A stretch of 64,000 bases of DNA, from NCBI RefSeq assembly GCF_016900375.1, contig NZ_JACJKB010000013.1, positions 19,175 to 83,174 of the forward strand, given 5' to 3'. Below the pieces are notes generated by a model. The model did no database searches and was not told the origin of the DNA. It was given only the letters and a program-made list of their open reading frames with translations. Positions 57,857 to 64,000 of this stretch are shown here, piece after piece; within the stretch, counting starts at the first letter, position 1; every line of letters begins with the position of its first letter. Source of the stretch: Collinsella tanakaei (GTDB lineage: Bacteria; Actinomycetota; Coriobacteriia; Coriobacteriales; Coriobacteriaceae). A program made the translations under genes and the position numbers.

Positions 57857-58216
57857 AAGCGCCCCTTTCTTGGTGCCGCGCTTTCGGCGGTTTGGTTGCC
57901 CCACTATCGTAGCGCGCGGCGGCCGCAGCGTCGCTCGGCATTCCAAACGGTTACCCATGGCTAACTTATGGAGAGCCTGTGAACGAAGGGTCCGTCGTGG
58001 ACATCTCCCCATCAGTTTACTATAGTTAACTCAACGACGGAGCAGGTAACAGGCGATGAAAAAAGCCTCTCCGCCGAGTTTGATTGCATCCCTCCCCTCT
58101 GTGCGATCAACGTTGTACATGAAAGTGCCCTGCCATCCACGGGACGGCGGGGCACTTTCATGTGTGTCGAAAGCGGTGGGGAAGCGCGGCAGACGGCAGA
58201 TGATCGCGGCACAGCC
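57857..58216. other. 360-bp gap with palindrome and hairpin
   Basis: It holds GTTTACTATAGTTAAC (58015-58030), a near-perfect palindrome that could be an operator, and a hairpin (58117-58163). A possible frame from ATG 58056 (MKKASPPSLIASLPSV) has a weak ribosome site and no family features; it may be a remnant. Confidence 0.5.
58117..58163. repeat. ACATGAAAGTGCCC hairpin
   Basis: ACATGAAAGTGCCCTGCC / GGCGGGGCACTTTCATGT arms (one unpaired base) around ATCCACGGGAC. In size and design it resembles the dispersed palindromes but has a different core. Confidence 0.7.
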
Positions 58217-58435
58217 TTACGCCCGGTGCGCCTGCACGTGGCGCGCGAAGCTCTCCCACGACCAGTCGTCGGTGTCCTCGGGGAGCTTGTCGGGTGAGAC
58301 CGCCTTGAACAGGCAGGTGGGGACCTCGTGCTCGCGCAGGTTCTTGGCGATGCAGGGCGTGCAGCCCTGGTCGTGGTTCACCGGGTTGAACGGGCAGTCA
58401 TGGTCGGTGCAGGTGCAAAACGGAACGCTGGCCAT
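58217..58435 (-). CDS. DUF6485 cysteine-rich small protein
   Basis: Protein of 72 aa with a Cys-rich zinc-binding-like core: FCTCTDHDCPFNPVNHDQGC, TPCIAKNLREHEVPTCLF. This is the DUF6485 pattern; the function is unknown. An acidic C-terminal part (PEDTDDWSWESFA) follows. The gene is single; the start at 58435 gives the family-typical length. Confidence 0.78.
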   Translation of the reverse strand: MASVPFCTCTDHDCPFNPVNHDQGCTPCIAKNLREHEVPTCLFKAVSPDKLPEDTDDWSWESFARHVQAHRA

Positions 58436-58525
58436 CGGTGGCTCCCTCGCAATCGAATCGGACGGGACGCCTTCATGCTAGCAGCGCGCCGTGTCCCGCG
58501 GTTCCGCGCGTCGGCAGCCGGAAAA

Positions 58526-59377
58526 CTAGCGTGCGGAGAAATCCCCGCAGGCAGGCTCGATCACGCGGCGAACGAGCTCGGGGAAGGCTCCGTCGTCGGC
58601 GCAGGTGTCGAGCACGAGGTCGCAGCAGGGCCGCATGTCGTCCGATACGTTCGCCACGCCCACGCCCAGGCCCGCGGCCTCGATCATCGCGCGGTCGTTC
58701 TCGGAATCGCCGACGCCGATGGTCTCGGCGATATCGATGCCGAGCAGGTCCGCCAGGTGCGCCAAGCCGGTGCCCTTGTTCACGCCGTGCGGCACGAACT
58801 CCACGTAGCGGTTGGAGGAGTAGGTGATGTCCACGAGCGCGGGGTCGAGCGCAGGGCGAAGCTTCGCGCCCAGCGCCTTCATGCGCGAGAAATCGGGGTC
58901 CATGAAGATGATCTTGGGGAACTCCTCGCCGCCGGCCGCCTCGATGGCGTCGGCGTCGTCGGAAAGCTCCTCGATATCGGACAGGTTGGCGATGTAGCCG
59001 CGCTCAACGTCGTTCACGAACTGGGTGAGGATGCGGCCGCTTTCGGTGTAGACGTGCATGCAGATGCGGCGCTCAACGGCGTAGGCGTATAGCCAGCGCA
59101 GGACATCGCGGTCCATGACGGTGGAGAGCAGGGGAGTGTCGTCGCCATAGCGGTTGATGAAGCCGCCGTTGTACGAGATGACGTAGCTGTCCGCCAGAAG
59201 CGCCGGGTCGATGCCGGCAAGGCTCGACATGATGGAGCGGTACGGGCGGCCCGAGCTGGGCACGAACAGCACGCCGAGCTCGCGCATGCGACGCAGCGCC
59301 TCGACATTCGCCGGCGGCACGAGGTGTCCGGCCCCCAGGAATGTCTCGTCCATATCGCTCGCCACAAGCCTATACAT
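58526..59377 (-). CDS. HAD-superfamily (Cof-type) phosphatase
   Basis: Protein of 283 aa: motif I ASDMDETFLG (nucleophile Asp), motif II PSSGRPYRS, motif III Lys in VNKGTGLAHL, and motif IV GVGDSENDRAMIE, with a large C2 cap between. It hydrolyses sugar phosphates or similar phosphorylated metabolites in the cytoplasm. The second of two close ATGs (59377) has AAGGAG at the best distance. It lies downstream of trpS on the same strand, separated by a hairpin. Confidence 0.9.
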   Translation of the reverse strand: MYRLVASDMDETFLGAGHLVPPANVEALRRMRELGVLFVPSSGRPYRSIMSSLAGIDPALLADSYVISYNGGFINRYGDDTPLLSTVMDRDVLRWLYAYAVERRICMHVYTESGRILTQFVNDVERGYIANLSDIEELSDDADAIEAAGGEEFPKIIFMDPDFSRMKALGAKLRPALDPALVDITYSSNRYVEFVPHGVNKGTGLAHLADLLGIDIAETIGVGDSENDRAMIEAAGLGVGVANVSDDMRPCCDLVLDTCADDGAFPELVRRVIEPACGDFSAR

Positions 59378-59450
59378 CGCCATCTCCTTCACGCGTCCCA
59401 AAAAAGTGGGCATTGTGGGTCGAGTACTCAGCCAGCGAGCGTCGACCAGG

Positions 59451-59476
59451 TTCCGCGGTTTGTCAAAACCGCGGAA
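59451..59476 (-). terminator. Hairpin after trpS
   Basis: TTCCGCGGTTT / AAACCGCGGAA perfect 11-bp stem with a 4-nt loop directly after the trpS stop codon. No good T-tract follows, so termination may be partial. Confidence 0.6.
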
Positions 59477-60526
59477 CTAATACACCATCCCCATGGCCTC
59501 GCGGACCTCGGCAAGGGTCGCCTCGGCGATCTCGTTGGCGCGGCGGTTGCCCTCGGCAAGCACGTCCTTCACGTAGTCGAGGTCGTTCTCAAACTGGTGA
59601 CGGCGCTCGCGGATCGGCTCGAAGTAGCTGTTCACGGCCTCGGTCACGTACTTCTTGAGCTGGCCGGAGCCGCCCATGCCGATCTCCTCGGCGATCTCGA
59701 CCTCGCTGCGGCCGGTGCAAATCGCGGCGGTGGACAGCAGGCCGGACACGCCGGGGCGGTTCTCGGGGTCGAAGGTGATCATGCGCTCGGAGTCGGTCTG
59801 GCTCTTCTTGATGCGCTTGGCCGTCTCCTCGGCCGTCATCGAGATCGAGATGGCGTTGCCGTAGCTCTTGCTCATCTTGCGGCCATCGAGGCCCGGCAGT
59901 AGCGGCGTGTCGGACAGCAGGGCGTCGACCTCGGGGAACACCTTGCCATAGCGGTTGTTGAAACGGCGAGCGATCAGGCGCGTGAGCTCGATGTGCGGCA
60001 GCTGGTCGCGGCCGACGGGCACGACGTTGCCCTTGCAGAACAGGATGTCGCAGGCCTGGTGCACCGGGTAGGTGAGCAGAAGGCCGGTGAGCTCATGGCC
60101 GGATGCCTCCATCTCGGCCTTGACGGTGGGGTTGCGCTGCAGCTCGGCCTCGGACACGAGAGATAAAAACGGCAGCATGAGCTGGTTGCAGGCGGGCACG
60201 GCGGAGTGCGCGTAGATCATCGTACGCTCGGGGTCGATGCCGCAGGCGAGGTAATCCATGACCATGTTGTACACGTTGTCCTGGATGTGCTCGGTGGTGT
60301 CGCGGTCGGTGATGACCTGGTAGTCGGCGATGAGCACGCTCGTGTTCACGCCCATGTTCTGCAGCTCGACGCGGCCTTTCAGGGTGCCGAAGTAATGGCC
60401 CAGGTGCAGGCGGCCGGTCGGGCGGTCGCCGGTGAGCATGGTGTACTTGCCGGGGTTTTCCGCCAGGTCGGCGCGGATCTGGTTACTGCGCTCAAGCGCG
60501 GTCTCGTAGCTGCGTTCGTTGGGCAT
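59477..60526 (-). CDS. trpS: Tryptophanyl-tRNA synthetase
   Basis: Class I synthetase of 349 aa: N-terminal GDRPTGRLHLGHYFGTL (HIGH region) and KMSKSYGNAI (KMSKS), with the Trp-specific VGRDQLPHIELTR. The GDRPTG form, in place of the more common GIQPTG, defines the subgroup that includes indolmycin-resistant synthetases in some actinobacteria. As the only trpS visible here it may still be the housekeeping copy. GGAGAG lies upstream of the ATG. It is 15 nt after the glycosyltransferase stop... on the opposite side, its start abuts that gene's 3' end. Confidence 0.93.
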   Translation of the reverse strand: MPNERSYETALERSNQIRADLAENPGKYTMLTGDRPTGRLHLGHYFGTLKGRVELQNMGVNTSVLIADYQVITDRDTTEHIQDNVYNMVMDYLACGIDPERTMIYAHSAVPACNQLMLPFLSLVSEAELQRNPTVKAEMEASGHELTGLLLTYPVHQACDILFCKGNVVPVGRDQLPHIELTRLIARRFNNRYGKVFPEVDALLSDTPLLPGLDGRKMSKSYGNAISISMTAEETAKRIKKSQTDSERMITFDPENRPGVSGLLSTAAICTGRSEVEIAEEIGMGGSGQLKKYVTEAVNSYFEPIRERRHQFENDLDYVKDVLAEGNRRANEIAEATLAEVREAMGMVY

Positions 60527-60541
60527 GGGTCGAATCTCTCC

Positions 60542-61783
60542 TTATCGCTTCTTATCGGAACGGTCGCGGCGAAGCACCTTCTCGAGGCTGTCGCGGCGCT
60601 GCTCGTGCATCTCGCGCTTGAGCTCGCGCTGGGCGGCCTCCTCCTCGGCGAACGCCGGATTGTCGGGGGTCACGATCTCGTCCTGCTGCGTCTTGGGGTT
60701 GTAATGGTGACGCAGCACGGGCTCGAACATGTGCAGGCGCATGGCGAAGGCCGCCGAGCTCACGAGGAGCACGATGAAGATCACGATGCGCAGCCAGATG
60801 TCAGCCTGGTTGATGGCGGCGGCACCGAGCGACAGCAGGATACACCAAGCGTAGATGAGCAGCACCGCCTGGCGCTGGTCGTAGCCCTCCTGGATGAGGC
60901 GGTGCTGGATGTGGCCCTTGTCGGCCTGGCCGATGCTCACGTGCGCGCGCATGCGGCGGATGATGGCTGCGAGCGTGTCGATGATGGGCACGCCGGCGAC
61001 GACGAGCGGGATGATGAGCGAGGTGAGCGCCGCGGTGCGCGACACGTTCAGCAGCGACACGGTGCCTAGGGCGAAGCCGAGCAGCAGCGCGCCCGAGTCG
61101 CCCAGAAAGATGCTCGCGGGGTGGAAGTTGTAGCGCAGAAAGGCGATGCAGGCGCCGGCGAGCGCCAGGGCGAGTGCCGCGGCGTCGACGCGCCCGGCGA
61201 GCACGGCGAACGAGAACATCGACAGCGCGGCGATGCAAGAGATGCCCGCGGCGAGGCCGTCCAGGCCGTCGATGAGGTTGATGATGTTCGTGTACGCCAC
61301 GAGGTAGATGGCGGTGATGGGGTAGGCGAACCAGCCGAGCTGGATGTAGTCGGTGCCGAAGGGGTTCACGATGGAGTGGATGGCCACGCCGCTCGCGACG
61401 GCGCACCCGGCGGCGATGAGCTGGCCCGCGAGCTTTGCGCGGGGCCTCAGCTGGATGACGTCGTCGATGGCGCCGGTGAGGAAGATGAGCAGGAACGACA
61501 TGCCGAGCAGGGGATAGTTGATCTCCATGCTGGGGTGCGGCACGAGGACGGGCGGCCAGCCGAGATACCAGGTGCCCAGCAGCTGCACGATGAAGGCGAC
61601 GATCAGGCCCGCGAACACCGCGATGCCGCCCATGCGGGGGATGGGCACCTTGTTGATGCGGCGCTTGGAGGGGTAGTCGACGGCGTCAAGGCGTATGGCG
61701 ATGCGCTTGGCGAGCGGCACGCACGCGAAGGTGGTGATGAAGGCCGCCGCGGCCACGCAGATATATGGAATGACGAAGTCCAT
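60542..61783 (-). CDS. MraY/WecA/TagO-family phospho-sugar transferase
   Basis: Membrane enzyme of 413 aa with about 11 helices. Conserved: KRRINKVPIPRMGGIAVFAG, GAIDDVIQLRPRAKLAGQ, NIINLIDGLDGLAAGI, FLGDSGALLLGFALG, and DTLAAIIRRMRAHVSIGQAD with HIQHRL. It transfers a sugar phosphate to undecaprenyl phosphate to start wall-linked polymer synthesis (WecA/TagO type rather than MraY). The basic C-terminal tail of ~50 residues is cytoplasmic. trpS follows 15 nt downstream on the same strand. Confidence 0.91.
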   Translation of the reverse strand: MDFVIPYICVAAAAFITTFACVPLAKRIAIRLDAVDYPSKRRINKVPIPRMGGIAVFAGLIVAFIVQLLGTWYLGWPPVLVPHPSMEINYPLLGMSFLLIFLTGAIDDVIQLRPRAKLAGQLIAAGCAVASGVAIHSIVNPFGTDYIQLGWFAYPITAIYLVAYTNIINLIDGLDGLAAGISCIAALSMFSFAVLAGRVDAAALALALAGACIAFLRYNFHPASIFLGDSGALLLGFALGTVSLLNVSRTAALTSLIIPLVVAGVPIIDTLAAIIRRMRAHVSIGQADKGHIQHRLIQEGYDQRQAVLLIYAWCILLSLGAAAINQADIWLRIVIFIVLLVSSAAFAMRLHMFEPVLRHHYNPKTQQDEIVTPDNPAFAEEEAAQRELKREMHEQRRDSLEKVLRRDRSDKKR

Positions 61784-62227
61784 AGTCAGACGATTTCACC
61801 GGTTTCGGATAGGTAACGATGCGTTTCGGGTCGGCTGGCGGCGCTGCCTGCGCGGGCTTGTGCTGCCAGGGCCCCGGAACTCACCACATGATACAGAAAA
61901 GTGGCGGCGCGGCCCCCGCGGGCGGCGCGTTAACACCGTCACATCAGATAATTCGAGCGCGCGTCCGGTTGGTGGCTGGCCTCATCGGGGACGTAGCCGG
62001 AAGGCGCCAGGGCGTGAAAACAGGACAGGGGTTATTTCACATGGGGCGGCGTAATCGCCGCCCCATGTGAAATAACCCCTGTCCTGTTTTCACGCCCTGG
62101 CGCCTTCCGGCTACGTCCCCGATGAGGCCAGCGCACCGCTTGCGGGGAGTTCGGGTCTTCGGGTGCGCGCCGTCCGGGCGATGGCCTATCATGGGCAGCA
62201 GGTAATGTCGACGAAGGAGCGAGAACC
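61784..62227. other. 444-bp gap, mostly a long inverted repeat
   Basis: It contains the 158-bp inverted repeat 61975-62132. The remaining bases hold the divergent upstream regions of the transferase and PARG-like genes, with no other recognisable feature. Confidence 0.65.
61975..62132. repeat. Nested inverted repeat with perfect 77-bp arms
   Basis: Arms 61975-62051 and 62056-62132 are exact complements around TAAT. Modules from outside in: GCTGGCCTCATCGGGGACGT.. , GTGAAAACAGGACAGGGGTT.. (itself a GTGAAA/TTTCAC palindrome), and ATGGGGCGGCG. Same architecture as 52332-52470, with sequence differences that are mirrored in both arms. Confidence 0.9.
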
Positions 62228-63139
62228 ATGGCAGAGCGCACCACCAACCCCCGGAAGGAAGCCCGCGCGCAGGCGGCCAAGCGCCACACGCAGCAGATGG
62301 CCGAGCGCTACGGGAAGGAGATCGACCGATCGTTTGAGGGGACGGTCCGCTACGACGGCATCCCCGCCGCCGAGGTGGAGGGTTGCGTGCCCCAGGTGAG
62401 CGTCGTCGATGCCGACGCCGCCACGGTGATCCTCGAGCGCGGACGCGGCCGTGCCAACTTCTGTGACCTCGCGGTGCTCGACTTCGCCTCGTTCGTGAGC
62501 CCCGCTGGCGGCTACACGCGCGGCAACGCGGGACAGGAGCAGTCGCTCTGCCGCGAGTCGTATCTGGCGAACGTCCTCGAGCGCTTCGGCGACTGGTACA
62601 CCGAGAACCGCCGCCGCAACATCAACTGCGAGCTCTACCGCAACCGCGCGCTGCTCGTGCCGGCGGTCCGCTTCGGCCGCGGCAAGGTGCACGCGTACGC
62701 CGACGTGATCGTGGCGGCGGCGCCCAACGCCAAGCGCGCCCGCGCCGAGTACAAGATCGCCGACGACGTCCTCGCCGACGCCATGCGCGAGCGCATCCGC
62801 TTCGTGCTCGCCATCCTGGACGCGCGCGGCATCAAGAAGGTCGTGCTCGGCGCCTACGGATGCGGCGCCTTCGGCTGGGACGCGAGCGAGGTCGCGGAGC
62901 TCTTCCGCGCCGAGCTGGCTGCCGGCACCCACGGGGTGGAGGAGGTCGTGTTCGCCGTTCCCTCCACGCGCTTCGACGACCACTTCGCCCGCTTCGAGCA
63001 CGCGCTGGCGGCATTCCCCGAGGCGAACGCCCAGTCGTTTGCCGACGCCCAGGCGGCCCGCGCCGCGGCTGCTGCCGCCGAGCAGGCTGCTGCCGATGCG
63101 GACGATGAGGAAGAGGACGATTGGCGGAAGTACCTGTGA
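62228..63139 (+). CDS. PARG-like macrodomain protein (TIGR02452 family)
   Basis: Protein of 303 aa of the bacterial-type poly(ADP-ribose) glycohydrolase family. The signature is NFCDLAVLDFASFVSPAGGY then TRGNAGQEQSLCRES, with QEQ where canonical PARGs have QEE. GAYGCGAFGWD and the C-terminal VVFAVPSTRFDD fit the macrodomain core. It may remove ADP-ribose from proteins or nucleic acids. The C-terminal ~40 residues are Ala-rich, then acidic. AAGGAG precedes the ATG. Its end overlaps the pentapeptide-repeat gene. Confidence 0.88.
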   Translation: MAERTTNPRKEARAQAAKRHTQQMAERYGKEIDRSFEGTVRYDGIPAAEVEGCVPQVSVVDADAATVILERGRGRANFCDLAVLDFASFVSPAGGYTRGNAGQEQSLCRESYLANVLERFGDWYTENRRRNINCELYRNRALLVPAVRFGRGKVHAYADVIVAAAPNAKRARAEYKIADDVLADAMRERIRFVLAILDARGIKKVVLGAYGCGAFGWDASEVAELFRAELAAGTHGVEEVVFAVPSTRFDDHFARFEHALAAFPEANAQSFADAQAARAAAAAAEQAAADADDEEEDDWRKYL

Positions 63140-63822
63140 CGGGACACGGGGTTGCCGGGCGCGGGGGACGCACGGGGCACGGTTTCGCGCGCGTGCCCGA
63201 GGCGCTCGGCAGCCATATGGACAGCGAGGAGCTGCTCGACCGCTTCGCCGAGGGCGAGGCGGTCGTGTCCAACACGGCCTTCGTGGGTCTCGAGCTTGCT
63301 TACGATGACGCACAGGAGGCGACGTTCGAGACCGTGGTTTTTCGCAGCTGCGTGTTCGACGGCGTCGATTTCTCAGGTTGCGCCCTGCGCGATGTGCGCT
63401 TCTCGGGCTGCCGTTTCGTGCGCTGCACGATGGATCGCGCCTGGCTCGACCATGTGGATTTCCGCGATTGCTCCGCACCGGGTTTGAGCCTCATGAAGGC
63501 GCGGCTCGCGAGCGTGGCGATTCTCGAGAGCGACTTCAGCTACGCGAACCTTTCCGAGACGAAGATCGACCGGCTGCGCGTGCGCGGCGGGCGGCTCGTG
63601 GAGGCGGCGCTGCAGCGGGCGCGCCTGCGGAGCATCGAGCTCGAGGGCTGCGACCTTACGCGGCTCGATGTGTTCGGCACGTCGCTTTCTGGCGTGGACG
63701 TGTCGACATGCACCTTCGCGGCGCCGGTGCTCTCGGCCAACCGATCCGAACTGCGTGGCCTCACGGTCAGCCCCGAGCAGGCAATCTCCCTAGCAGAGCT
63801 TCTCGGCGTTACCGTCGCCTAG
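63136..63822 (+). CDS. Pentapeptide-repeat protein
   Basis: About 228 aa. From residue ~60 the five-residue rhythm A(D/N)LXX is clear: FRSCVFDGVDFSGCALRDVR, FSGCRFVRCTMDRAWLDHVD, ADFSYANLSETK-like stretches. Such proteins form a right-handed quadrilateral helix; some mimic DNA and protect gyrase (Qnr-like), most are uncharacterised. The start is uncertain: GTG 63136 overlaps the upstream stop as GTGA; ATG 63217 is the alternative. Its TAG stop is the edge of a nested palindrome. Confidence 0.82.
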   Translation: MTGHGVAGRGGRTGHGFARVPEALGSHMDSEELLDRFAEGEAVVSNTAFVGLELAYDDAQEATFETVVFRSCVFDGVDFSGCALRDVRFSGCRFVRCTMDRAWLDHVDFRDCSAPGLSLMKARLASVAILESDFSYANLSETKIDRLRVRGGRLVEAALQRARLRSIELEGCDLTRLDVFGTSLSGVDVSTCTFAAPVLSANRSELRGLTVSPEQAISLAELLGVTVA

Positions 63823-63921
63823 GTGATATTTAGGGGACCTGTCCCAAACTTGCAGGCGGACGGGGAGCTTTCAAGCTCCCCGTCCGCCTGCAAGTTTGGG
63901 ACAGGTCCCCTAAATTTCACC
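63821..63921. repeat. Nested inverted repeat with 50-bp arms
   Basis: AGGTGATATTTAGGGGACCT.. (63821-63870) pairs with 63873-63921 with one mismatch and loop TC. It is the same module set as 53821-53922 with mirrored substitutions (CAGGCGGACGGGGAGC against CAGGCAGACGGGAAGC). Confidence 0.88.
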
Positions 63922-64000
63922 CGCGGGGCCTGGCCTCTCTGGGGACGTAGCCGGAAGGCGCCAACGTGGCCCGCGGGCCACGTTGGCGCCTTCCGGCTAC
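63920..64000. repeat. GGGGACGTAGCCGG module, inverted repeat cut by window edge
   Basis: CCCGCGGGGCCTGGCCTCTC.. up to CGCCAACGTGGCCC is identical in its first ~42 bp to 52323-52364. It then folds back at GCGGGCCACGTTGGCG, and the complement CGCCTTCCGGCTAC runs off the right end. It is fused directly to the preceding repeat. Confidence 0.85.

Noticed and set aside
58056..58481. A 141-codon plus-strand frame
   Set aside because: Weak ribosome site, runs antisense through the DUF6485 gene, and shows no family features; at most a remnant of its first codons.
8745..63921. Dispersed repeats as a CRISPR array
   Set aside because: Copies are palindromic, scattered singly or in inverted pairs, without regular spacers or cas genes.
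1..64000. tRNA, rRNA or complete transposase genes
   Set aside because: None could be recognised on either strand by reading for conserved arms, anticodon loops or DDE/HUH motifs.

Overview
The window looks like a chromosomal segment of a high-GC Gram-positive bacterium, most likely an anaerobic gut actinobacterium of the Coriobacteriia (Collinsella-like). This is inferred from strongly G/C-ending codons, AGGAGG-type ribosome sites, the LexA box type (CGAAC-N4-GTTC), a UvrX/YolD polymerase pair, DUF6110/DUF3793/DUF6485 proteins, DNA alkylation repair genes and the style of the intergenic palindromes. No rRNA, tRNA, CRISPR array, prophage or complete insertion sequence was seen.

Layout. 1-7.5 kb: an AAA_14 ATPase cut by the left edge; an AraC regulator head-to-head with a two-gene ABC exporter, both apparently missing their 5' ends; a metal P-type ATPase with a small DUF6110 partner. 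7.7-20.8 kb: ferrochelatase, a zinc-ribbon XRE regulator, a YtrA-type GntR regulator with its ABC transporter and operator, a hydrolase, a membrane-anchored XRE protein, a response regulator/ABC/histidine kinase module with a 23-residue small ORF, and membrane proteins. 20.8-31.8 kb: two MFS exporters, nitroreductase, a MntA/HepT (type VII) toxin-antitoxin pair, P-loop kinase, GNAT, methyltransferase, 3-methyladenine glycosylase I, proline iminopeptidase, and a decayed sucrose locus (intact GH32 next to C-terminal remnants of a PTS EIIC and a LacI repressor). 31.8-37.6 kb: two aldo/keto reductases, LysR, NhaC antiporter and an MFS gene with one frameshift. 37.9-50 kb: prfC, a kinase-YbaK fusion, D-2-hydroxyacid dehydrogenase, queA, anion permease, DAHP synthase, alkA/ogt, endonuclease IV and a GH3 lipoprotein. 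50-64 kb: Fe-alcohol dehydrogenase, LUD protein, flavodoxin/DUF3793, a membrane HMA protein, an SOS-controlled UvrX/YolD pair, PAP2, an MGMT-like protein, HAD hydrolase, trpS, a WecA/TagO-type transferase, and a PARG-like protein overlapping a pentapeptide-repeat protein.

The most striking structure is between the genes. Short imperfect palindromes (25-35 bp) with interchangeable arms (CGACAAG, ATGACAG, AAGTTTGGG, AGGTGAAA, TGGGAA) around related cores (GGKRCCAGGT, GGGACAGGT) occur at more than 25 sites. They sit hard against gene 3' ends, often supply the stop codon, and in three genes are read through and extend the protein. Near 43, 52-54, 62 and 64 kb related modules are assembled into long, nearly perfect nested inverted repeats with arms up to 77 bp. 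This looks like a family of small repeated elements that insert into intergenic sites and into one another; no element in the window encodes a transposase.
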